Source of the DNA: Bacillus sp. V3B
GTDB lineage: Bacteria; Bacillota; Bacilli; Bacillales; Cytobacillaceae
Reading direction: 5' to 3'
Assembly (NCBI RefSeq): GCF_024494465.1
Contig: NZ_JAETXM010000013.1
Location: forward strand, 53,856 to 117,855
DNA: 64,000 nucleotides
Shown here piece after piece: positions 1 through 7,186 of this stretch (within the stretch, counting starts at the first letter, position 1; each line of letters opens with the position of its first letter). The position numbers and the translations under genes were made by a program. The notes under the pieces are model-generated. The model had not been told where the DNA came from, made no database searches, and worked only from the letters and a program-made list of their open reading frames with translations.

Positions 1-42
1 TAAAAATTTTCATATTATTTCTTTTCATTACCCTCTTTTTCT

Positions 43-95
43 GCTATATTTTTTCATATATAGCAACACTGTTTATTCATATGAAAAAATATAGC
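43..95. repeat. 17-bp perfect inverted repeat upstream of the iclR-type gene
   Basis: Arms 43-59 and 79-95 are perfect inverted copies separated by 19 nt. A third GCTATAT-type half-site (58-64) pairs with 43-49, so two palindromes overlap. The structure ends 5 nt before the ribosome binding site of the IclR gene at 113. It could be an autoregulatory operator (IclR proteins bind AT-rich palindromes) or an mRNA hairpin. The inverted repeat is seen directly; its role is inferred. Confidence 0.6.
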
Positions 96-112
96 GTACA
101 GGAGGATTAGTT

Positions 113-889
113 ATGGAACAAAATCATAAAGGTGACAATTACCTTTCGTCTGTAAAAAATGCTTTACGAATCTTAAATAGTTTTACAATGGATGAACCCG
201 AGAAGAAGGTAAGCGATATTTCTTCTTCTCTAGGGTTAAACAAAAGTACCGTAAGTAGAACGATGGCAACGCTTGCAAGTGAAGGATTTGTATTCAAAGA
301 CCCCGAAACAAAAAAATACCGTTTAGGGTTCTCAATCCTTACCTTGAGTGGAATTATTAACAACAACATGGATATCGTTCGTGAGTCACAGCCCATTCTG
401 AATAAATTAGTAGAAAGTATAGGTGAAACCGCTCACATTTCCATCTTCGACTATTTAGACGTTGTTTATTTACAAAAAGTAGAATGCAATCACCCTGTTA
501 GATTTTTAACACATGTTGGGAAAAGAAATCCTCCCTATTGTACAAGTTCAGGTAAAGTACTCATGGCTTACTCAAGTCCAGATATAATTGAAAGCATCAT
601 CAATCAAGGATTGAAGCGATATACGAAAAATACCATTACAAACCCAGATCATTTGCGATCCCATCTAAATGAAATAAGAGAAAATGGCTATGCCTATAGC
701 GTTGAGGAATTTTCTGAAGGGGGAGTTACCATTGCAGCCCCCATTTATGACTATACTGGAAAAGTAATTGCTGCACTTTCTGTCGTTGGGCCAAAACAGC
801 GAATTCAGCAGCACAAAATTCCATCATTCGCTAAAAAGGTGATCAGTGCAAGTATGGAAATCTCTCGAAATATGGGCTATATACATTAA
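113..889 (+). CDS. IclR family transcriptional regulator
   Basis: 258 residues. The N-terminal winged helix-turn-helix (about 12-70) contains the helix LGLNKSTVSRTMATLASEGF, followed by the IclR effector-binding domain (about 85-255). Family members are dimeric local regulators of carbon-source catabolism that respond to small organic acids. The ATG follows an AGGAGGATTAGTT ribosome binding site. No target operon lies downstream: the next gene is convergent after a palindromic terminator, and upstream sequence is cut by the window edge, so the ligand cannot be guessed. A large inverted repeat just upstream may be its own operator. Confidence 0.9.
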   Translation: MEQNHKGDNYLSSVKNALRILNSFTMDEPEKKVSDISSSLGLNKSTVSRTMATLASEGFVFKDPETKKYRLGFSILTLSGIINNNMDIVRESQPILNKLVESIGETAHISIFDYLDVVYLQKVECNHPVRFLTHVGKRNPPYCTSSGKVLMAYSSPDIIESIINQGLKRYTKNTITNPDHLRSHLNEIRENGYAYSVEEFSEGGVTIAAPIYDYTGKVIAALSVVGPKQRIQQHKIPSFAKKVISASMEISRNMGYIH

Positions 890-1147
890 ATGTAGTAGTG
901 ATACATCGGCTCAAAAGTATATGGAATCATTTACTACTACACTATTATCCTATCAAATATCTGAACTTGAGTAAAGTTTCGAATGTAGATATTTGTCATA
1001 AAAGAACGAAAATAAAGAATTCTATCGAAAAGGTGGAATTATTATTTAAATTACGGCACTCTACCCACCCAATATTTTGATGAAATAACAAATTCAAAAT
1101 AAAAAGAGGCAATTTCTAATCGATTGAAGTCACTGAAAAAGTCCGTT
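890..1147. other. Intergenic region without a supported gene
   Basis: Between the IclR gene and the palindromic terminator. A 60-codon GTG-started frame (898-1080) exists, but it has no ribosome binding site and no recognisable content. I see no gene here. Confidence 0.6.
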
Positions 1148-1195
1148 TAAATAAAAGAAGTTAAATACCTATAGGTATTTAACTTCTTTTATTTA
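1148..1195. terminator. 48-bp perfect palindrome, likely bidirectional terminator
   Basis: Every base from 1148 to 1171 pairs with 1172 to 1195. The outer parts are A/T runs (AAATAAAAGAAG against CTTCTTTTATTT), so each strand ends in a T-rich tract. It lies between the convergent IclR and DUF59 genes and can serve both. Confidence 0.75.
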
Positions 1196-1279
1196 CTGTA
1201 TGTTGATGAAAATACCTATTAATTATTCAAAGTGAACACTTTTTAAGTTCCTTTAATTAGTTCAACTTTTTATTCATTG

Positions 1280-1594
1280 TTAATCACGTACACCGAGGGC
1301 AATTTTTGCATAGCGAGACATACGCTCTTTCCCCCAAGGTGGATTCCACACTATATCTATTTGGATATTTGTTAATTCTTTTATATTCATAGACAGTTTC
1401 ATTTTAGAATCCGCTAAAATCTGACCAGCCATCGGGCATCCCATTGAAGTCATCGTCATTTTAATAAATGCTTGTTTTTCTTCATCCACCTCTACTTCAT
1501 AAACAAGTCCTAAATTAACAATATCAATTCCAAGTTCAGGATCCATAACTTCTTCTAGAACTTCATATATTCGATCTACTAATTCTTTACTCAC
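1280..1594 (-). CDS. DUF59/MIP18 family iron-sulfur assembly protein (YitW/SufT-like)
   Basis: 104 residues from a GTG start. DPELGIDIVNLGLVYEV and SMGCPMAG (Cys53) are hallmarks of the DUF59/MIP18 family, whose bacterial members help mature Fe-S proteins. The start is a choice: an ATG 10 codons upstream (1624) also has a weak GAGGAA site, but the GTG at 1594 follows AAGAGGTGAATACA and gives exactly the length and alignment of B. subtilis YitW. The promoter carries an Fnr-like box at -41.5, so expression probably responds to oxygen or nitric oxide. Monocistronic. Confidence 0.88.
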   Translation of the reverse strand: MSKELVDRIYEVLEEVMDPELGIDIVNLGLVYEVEVDEEKQAFIKMTMTSMGCPMAGQILADSKMKLSMNIKELTNIQIDIVWNPPWGKERMSRYAKIALGVRD

Positions 1595-1666
1595 TGTATT
1601 CACCTCTTGATATTTTTTCACCATCTATTTTCCTCATCTTTTAGAATGATAATATTTCTCAATAAG

Positions 1667-1708
1667 AATATATCATACAAAAAGTAAAGAACTTGTGATG
1701 TATATCAT
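1667..1708 (-). promoter_or_regulatory. Class II Fnr-type promoter of the DUF59 gene
   Basis: Box GTGAT-GTAT-ATCAT at 1695-1708 (core TGATGTATATCA). On the minus strand a TATATT -10 element occupies 1667-1672, placing the box centre at -41.5, the position of activator sites for the CRP/FNR family. The cupin gene at 56388 has the same arrangement. Confidence 0.6.
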
Positions 1709-1814
1709 ACAAGAGGTATTATTTAAGACTACGATAGGATTACCTATTAAGCATACATGAAATAGGGCCCCATTTCTCTACTGTTTTATTGAAACCATCA
1801 TTCTAATATATTTT

Positions 1815-4373
1815 TTAATAATAATGATTATGATTTCGATACCTTTGTTCATGACATGAATCACATATTTGGTAACGATGGTCCCATGATAATTTTTTGT
1901 TGCATTTTCTGCATCTTTTTTTGATATCCTTCACATCCGTTTTTAGCTTTTCATGAACGGCATCACTAATTTCTTCACGAATTCTTTCCCAATAAACGGC
2001 ATCTGTTCGTTTATTTAAACGATACAAAAATAACAGATGAAGTCCGATCGCTTTATATGAAAGTTCTAGATTTTCTAAAGTTCGCTTTTTTATTTTAGGA
2101 TCTGGTGGTTCTTTTCCCGCTACAATGGATTCAACTGACTGTTTCCACTGCCTTATTAAATCAGACTCTCTTGTAGAGAACGGCAAATGCAATAAACCAT
2201 ATAGATCCATGAGTGAAAGTCGTGCTTCCAGTTCAGTTCCTCTAATTAACTCATATAACTCCCGTTCCTCTAAGAGTGACGCTTTCTTTGTTCCTTTAGG
2301 ACTTTTAAATTTATGCCACAGTTCAAAAAAAGTTCCCAAGTCTCGATAGTATTTTTGGAACCTTTCAAATACACTATTAGTTGGGGCAATGGCAAATGTA
2401 TGAATGAGTTCATCCTCTTGTGTAAGAAGCTCTTCCATTTTTTTAATATTTTCAGTGAAGGCAACTTTTCCAATAGGATAAAGGCCTTTTCTACCTGCAC
2501 GACCTGCAATTTGTTTCACTTCTTGTGAGGTAAGACGACGCCTCGACGTCCCATCAAATTTACTGTTTTCTAAAAAGATAATTCGGTGAATGGGTAGGTT
2601 TAACCCCATTCCAATGGCATCTGTGGAAACAACGATGCTTGTTTCCCCTTTAATAAAGCGTTCAACCTGCTTCTTTCTTGTTTCTGGAGGCATACTCCCG
2701 TAAATCATACTAACAGAATGTCCATCATTCTGAAGTCGAGAGGCTGTTTCCAGAACCCTCTTCCTCGAAAAGCAAATTAAGGCGTCCCCTTTTTTCACAT
2801 GTTTAATTTTAAATTCTTTTTTCTCTACTTCAAGTGGCGTTTCTCTTCTATATTCAGTGATCTCCATTTCCGAGTCACCCAAAAGCTGAACGAGCATCTC
2901 TTTTGCATTGCGACTTGCTATAATATGGACTTCTTTTGCCTGTACTTTTGTAATCGCTTTATACCAAGAGAAACCGCGATCCTTATCAGAAATCATTTGT
3001 GATTCATCTATAACGACCACTTCATAAAAATCTTTTTCGTGAAACATCTCAACGGTAGATGAAATATGGCTGGCATGAGAAATTATTTTTTCCTCTTCCC
3101 CTGTTTTTAATGAACATGGTGTCCCTTGTGCATTTAAGAAATCAAATACTTCTAGCGCTAGTAAACGCAAGGGGGCTAAGTATATTCCACTTTCAGCTTG
3201 CATCAACCGTTGGAGTGCATGATACGTTTTCCCCGTATTTGTCTCACCAATATGCAGAACGTAACGAACATCTCTACCCTTTGGTGGATTATACTCCCGT
3301 TCAAAAATATCATTTAAAATGCGAGCTTCTTCTTCTTTTTTTCGCTGAATTTCAGCTCTTTCCTCTGCTTTTCTTTGCTCTCGCAACTGTACATCCTGGA
3401 TAAATAATTTCTCATGTTCTTCTAATTCAAAAGAAATATCTGCAAGCCTCATTAAATCCGCAATATATTCATCTTCAATATAAGTCATGATTCTATCACT
3501 TATTTGATCCATCATGTTATCGATGCAATCGTCCAAAGCTGAATTCACTACAGAATCTTCATAACTAGAAGTCAAATCAGGAGAAAGAATTTGGTGAATA
3601 TGTTCTCGTACAATATCGAAAAGATACTGATAAATAACAATTTGATATGTATCAAAGTAGGTCTCATATTCATAATCATACCGATCCCAGTGTGAGACCT
3701 TTTGAATTTCACCTGTTAACTCAGTGAAAAAATCCCCTACTGTTGAATAATCCGATGTTTCAAAAGTTCCTTGGGGCACTAGCCTTTCTCCTATTGCAAA
3801 TGGGTCAATCGACTGATATCTTATTTTCGATTGAAAATCACCTTTTATTCGATCAGCAACAAATTTTCTTGTTCGCAAATAAAAAAAATGTTGATATTCA
3901 CTCATTAACCGCTCAACTTCTGTTTCAATCATTTCAGTGAATTGTTTCTTTGCAGCTACAGCTGCCTGCTCTGCTAAGCGCTTTTTATAGTTCATCCTTG
4001 CCATTTCATACAATTCAGACCAATATTCATCCTGTTCAGCAAACATTTCTTGAACCCAATCTTTAATAGGAAATGGTTGATAGGTTTTTATTTTAGAACG
4101 AAATAATTTATTGATTATTTTCCGGTCAACACCTTCAACCTCATATCCCTTTGTACTTAAATACTGTTTTTTTTCTACACGAGGAACTTGATTTGAAGCG
4201 CGATTCATCCATACATTTATCCAAATTTGCTCAATATAATGTTTTCTCTCGTTCACATACTCATCAAAGGTAGGGATCTTCTCTTTATCTTGCAAAAAAA
4301 AGATAATATCATCACGTACCTTTTGTTTTGTATGCTCTACCGCCTCAGGATATACGGAAGCTAATCTTTTCAT
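1815..4373 (-). CDS. Suv3-like DEAD/DEAH-box RNA helicase
   Basis: 852 residues. About 370 residues of charged, helical N-terminal sequence precede a helicase core: Walker A GETNTGKT (about 375-382), DEAH-equivalent DESQ (about 453), motif V STDAIGMGLNLP (about 578) and motif VI QIAGRAGR (about 620). The C-terminus has a C-x2-C...C-x2-C zinc ribbon (about 820-845). The order matches the Suv3/Ski2-like helicases that feed RNA to exonucleases; Bacillaceae carry such long stand-alone versions. The start follows AAGGAGGTCATCAT. Its RNA substrate is not evident. Flanking genes are not obviously co-transcribed. Confidence 0.88.
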   Translation of the reverse strand: MKRLASVYPEAVEHTKQKVRDDIIFFLQDKEKIPTFDEYVNERKHYIEQIWINVWMNRASNQVPRVEKKQYLSTKGYEVEGVDRKIINKLFRSKIKTYQPFPIKDWVQEMFAEQDEYWSELYEMARMNYKKRLAEQAAVAAKKQFTEMIETEVERLMSEYQHFFYLRTRKFVADRIKGDFQSKIRYQSIDPFAIGERLVPQGTFETSDYSTVGDFFTELTGEIQKVSHWDRYDYEYETYFDTYQIVIYQYLFDIVREHIHQILSPDLTSSYEDSVVNSALDDCIDNMMDQISDRIMTYIEDEYIADLMRLADISFELEEHEKLFIQDVQLREQRKAEERAEIQRKKEEEARILNDIFEREYNPPKGRDVRYVLHIGETNTGKTYHALQRLMQAESGIYLAPLRLLALEVFDFLNAQGTPCSLKTGEEEKIISHASHISSTVEMFHEKDFYEVVVIDESQMISDKDRGFSWYKAITKVQAKEVHIIASRNAKEMLVQLLGDSEMEITEYRRETPLEVEKKEFKIKHVKKGDALICFSRKRVLETASRLQNDGHSVSMIYGSMPPETRKKQVERFIKGETSIVVSTDAIGMGLNLPIHRIIFLENSKFDGTSRRRLTSQEVKQIAGRAGRKGLYPIGKVAFTENIKKMEELLTQEDELIHTFAIAPTNSVFERFQKYYRDLGTFFELWHKFKSPKGTKKASLLEERELYELIRGTELEARLSLMDLYGLLHLPFSTRESDLIRQWKQSVESIVAGKEPPDPKIKKRTLENLELSYKAIGLHLLFLYRLNKRTDAVYWERIREEISDAVHEKLKTDVKDIKKRCRKCNKKLSWDHRYQICDSCHEQRYRNHNHYY

Positions 4374-4527
4374 ATGATGACCTCCTTCTCAAATAAATCC
4401 TTAAATAACCTCTAATTTTGTAAGTATCTATCTATATTTTAGAACATTTGTTTCTAATTGTCGAATTATTCTATCCTTATTATTAGTCTAATAACCAAAA
4501 AGCTTTCACAAATTAATCAAATTAAAA

Positions 4528-4555
4528 AAGTGGTATGGGCTTTGCCATACCACTT
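4528..4555 (-). terminator. Rho-independent terminator of exoA
   Basis: 11-bp stem AAGTGGTATGG/CCATACCACTT with a 6-nt loop. On the minus strand a T-rich tract follows. Confidence 0.85.
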
Positions 4556-4564
4556 CAAAAAAAG

Positions 4565-5317
4565 TTAAATGGTTTCTAACATAATTGGACAGTGATCGCT
4601 GCCTAAAATATCACTATGGATATCGGCATCCTTTAAGCTGTCCGCCATTCTTTCTGATACAAGAAAATAGTCTATCCGCCAACCAATATTACGCTCACGA
4701 ACTTTACTCATATAAGACCACCATGTATAAGAATCCATTTGGTCTGGATAAAAGTAACGGAAACTATCTATAAATCCCGCTGCTAATAAAAGGGACATTT
4801 TATTTCTTTCTTCGTCTGTAAAACCTGAATTCCCTATATTCGGTTTTGGATTTCTAAGGTCAATTTCATTATGAGCCACATTTAAATCTCCACAAAAAAT
4901 AACTGGTTTATGTTCATTTAGTTTGATTAAATGCTCTCTCATCCCATCTTCCCAAATTAAGCGGTACTCCAATCTTGTTAAATCACGTTTTGAATTTGGC
5001 GTATACACATTCACTACATAATAAGTTTCAAATTCTAATGTAATCACTCGACCTTCTCGATCAGGCTCTTCTAACTCAATCCCATATGTAACAGAAATTG
5101 GTTCCTTTTTTGAAAAAATAGCTGTTCCAGAATATCCTTTTCTTTCAGCATAATTCCAAAACTGATGGTAACCTTCTAACTCAAGAGAAATTTGATTTTC
5201 TTGTAACTTTGTTTCCTGTATACAAAAAATATCTGCATCTACTTGTTGAAAATAATCCAAAAATCCTTTACGTACACACGCCCTAATTCCATTCACATTC
5301 CATGAGACTAATTTCAT
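4565..5317 (-). CDS. exoA: Exodeoxyribonuclease III / AP endonuclease
   Basis: 250 residues, single endonuclease/exonuclease/phosphatase domain. Conserved blocks in order: SWNVNGIRA (metal Asn), IQETKLQ (metal Glu), YTPNSKR, FCGDLNVAH (catalytic Asp and Asn), WRIDYFLVS and GSDHCPI (catalytic His). It cleaves at abasic sites and trims 3' blocked ends in base excision repair. The ATG follows AAGGGGAAAATGTA. It lies downstream of a dUTPase gene on the same strand, separated by a 130-bp inverted-repeat element. Dedicated terminator follows. Confidence 0.95.
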   Translation of the reverse strand: MKLVSWNVNGIRACVRKGFLDYFQQVDADIFCIQETKLQENQISLELEGYHQFWNYAERKGYSGTAIFSKKEPISVTYGIELEEPDREGRVITLEFETYYVVNVYTPNSKRDLTRLEYRLIWEDGMREHLIKLNEHKPVIFCGDLNVAHNEIDLRNPKPNIGNSGFTDEERNKMSLLLAAGFIDSFRYFYPDQMDSYTWWSYMSKVRERNIGWRIDYFLVSERMADSLKDADIHSDILGSDHCPIMLETI

Positions 5318-5369
5318 TACATTTTCCCCTTGTTGTCTTTAAGTTTACAGATACATCCTTTTTATTAAT

Positions 5370-5501
5370 GGCTGTGTTAAATAATAATGTTGACGGTCGA
5401 ATGTCCTTTGATATACGCGTCCATTAAGTTATTTATTCTGAATAAAACACATGGCCACATACACCAAAGACCATTTATCAACAATAACCTTTAATACAGC
5501 C
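5370..5501. repeat. Inverted-repeat element, possible MITE-like sequence
   Basis: 24-nt ends GGCTGTGTTAAATAATAATG... (5370-5393) and its near-complement at 5478-5501 match at 19 of 24 positions and enclose about 84 nt with no ORF. It fills almost the whole gap between the dUTPase stop (5505) and exoA. It could be a non-autonomous mobile element remnant or a long mRNA hairpin. No target-site duplication is obvious. Confidence 0.45.
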
Positions 5502-5504
5502 TTA

Positions 5505-6014
5505 TCAATAACCATTATCTTGACGTTTATGATTAATTTCATTTTTCCTCATATAGGCTTGTTCGATTTGATCCCAATTGAACCCAAGCATTTTTCCAAG
5601 ATTTAAATAAGTTGCAAAAGCGTCAATGTAATGGAAACCGTCTTGGTTTATTTCCATTTTAAGTATTTTTCCCATATTTACTTTAAAAGCTGTAACAAGT
5701 GATACTTGTTTTGTAGAAAGATTAAAATCATTTACATATAGCTCGTACAATCGGTCAACATCGTATTGATAATAGTTTGCGATACTTAAGAAAAAGTGTA
5801 GCGAGTCAACATATTCTTCTAAAAGAACATTTTCCTCACTCGGCCCTTTTGTACTCCAATGTTTAAAGCAACGCGTTTCATTAGCCAATTCACTTATTTC
5901 AACCAACAAAGCGAGAATTTTGTTTTCTTCTAAATCTTTACCTTCTAATTGATGCTCTTTAATGATTCGATCATCGAGTACTTTTTGCATTTTACATAAC
6001 TTTTTAACATTCAT
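5505..6014 (-). CDS. Dimeric (all-alpha) dUTP diphosphatase
   Basis: 169 residues with the all-alpha NTP pyrophosphatase signatures of the dimeric dUTPase family: LLVEISELANETRCFKHW (first metal-binding EXXE-type helix), EEYVDSLHFFLS (second, E..D) and the C-terminal KNEINHKRQDNGY. It hydrolyses dUTP to dUMP and PPi, keeping uracil out of DNA and supplying thymidylate synthesis. This family is unrelated to the trimeric Dut fold. The start follows an AGAGGATG site. The downstream AP endonuclease acts on the product of uracil repair, so the neighbourhood fits DNA uracil control. Confidence 0.85.
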   Translation of the reverse strand: MNVKKLCKMQKVLDDRIIKEHQLEGKDLEENKILALLVEISELANETRCFKHWSTKGPSEENVLLEEYVDSLHFFLSIANYYQYDVDRLYELYVNDFNLSTKQVSLVTAFKVNMGKILKMEINQDGFHYIDAFATYLNLGKMLGFNWDQIEQAYMRKNEINHKRQDNGY

Positions 6015-6097
6015 TCATTCTTCATCCTCTATCATCATCTTATCTCTCAGTTATTATGAGCCTAACATCAGAATAACAAGTCAAACCTCTAATTATA

Positions 6098-7093
6098 TTA
6101 CCATTTATTTACTAATACTATTTTTCCAATCGCTTTATTGGATTCTAAATATTGATGAGCTTTAGACACTTCATCAAATGTAAATCGTTTTTGATCAATT
6201 AATGGACGTAGTTTTCCGTTCTCAATAATTGAAGTAATATTCTTTAGAATATCCCCATTTTGCTTACGATGATCTTCATTTAAAATATGTAGAAGCATAA
6301 AAACAACATGAAAAGATAAGGCTTTTGAATGAAGTGGGGTCAAATCATGTGTCGATCTTGCTGCAATTGCTACAACTGTCCCATGTAGGGCTGCAGCTTG
6401 AAAAGATCGATCGAGATTTTCACCACCAACCGTATCAAAAATATACTTAAAACCTTGTCCATTCGTATACTGATCAACATAATCTTTCACAGATGTTTCC
6501 TTATAATTAATTACCGCATCTGCTCCAAGTTCTTTTGCTATCTGACGCTTTTCTGGTGTAGAAGCTGTTGTATATACTTTGGCTCCGGCCCACTTCGCTA
6601 ACTGAATCGCTACATGCCCAACCCCACCAGTTGCTCCATGAATTAAAATGTCATCACCAGCTGTTATTTTCGCACGATCGAACAGTGCCTCCCATGCCGT
6701 TATAGCAACAAGTGGAATCGCTGCTGCTTCTTCCATGGATAAGTTTTTCGGTTTGCGAGCAAGTAATCTAGCATCAGCAAGCATATACTCGGCTAGTGCA
6801 CCACCTGTCCCCTTAAATCCACCTGCACAACTATATACTTCATCACCTTTCTTAAATTCCGAAACACCTTCTCCAACTTCCGTTACAATTCCTGCAACAT
6901 CCCCATGTAATATAGCAGGTAACACAGGGGAAACAGCAGGTACTACGCCACTACGAACTTTCGTATCTATCGGGTTCACACTCGTGGCCTTCACTTGAAT
7001 GAGGACATGACCTGGCCTGACAAGAGGGATGTCCACTTCTTCTAATTGAAATGCAGAGACATCTCCGTATGAATGAATAACTTGTGCTTTCAA
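6098..7093 (-). CDS. MDR-superfamily NAD(P)H:quinone reductase-like oxidoreductase
   Basis: 331 residues. GroES-like N-terminal domain (VRPGHVLIQVKATSVNPIDTK) and a Rossmann domain with the nucleotide-binding loop IHGATGGVGHVAIQLAKWAG. It lacks the cysteine-rich structural zinc lobe of alcohol dehydrogenases, which favours the quinone reductase/enoyl reductase branch. The chosen start is a TTG preceded by GGGAGCGATTCA and giving the usual N-terminus MKAQVIHSYGD; an in-frame ATG 5 codons upstream (7108) has no ribosome binding site. Substrate unknown. Confidence 0.85.
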   Translation of the reverse strand: MKAQVIHSYGDVSAFQLEEVDIPLVRPGHVLIQVKATSVNPIDTKVRSGVVPAVSPVLPAILHGDVAGIVTEVGEGVSEFKKGDEVYSCAGGFKGTGGALAEYMLADARLLARKPKNLSMEEAAAIPLVAITAWEALFDRAKITAGDDILIHGATGGVGHVAIQLAKWAGAKVYTTASTPEKRQIAKELGADAVINYKETSVKDYVDQYTNGQGFKYIFDTVGGENLDRSFQAAALHGTVVAIAARSTHDLTPLHSKALSFHVVFMLLHILNEDHRKQNGDILKNITSIIENGKLRPLIDQKRFTFDEVSKAHQYLESNKAIGKIVLVNKW

Positions 7094-7153
7094 ATGAATC
7101 GCTCCCATTATCTTATTTATTAAAATTCCTTCTCTATTGTATCATGAAAAAGA

Positions 7154-7173
7154 GAGCACCATTAACGGTGCTC
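7154..7173 (-). terminator. Terminator of ppdK
   Basis: GAGCACC/GGTGCTC stem with a 6-nt loop. CTCTTTTT follows on the minus strand. Confidence 0.85.
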
Positions 7174-7186
7174 CCTCATTAATCTT

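Noticed and set aside
898..1080. 60-codon plus-strand frame after the IclR gene
   Set aside because: GTG start without ribosome binding site, no recognisable family and low-complexity AT-rich composition.
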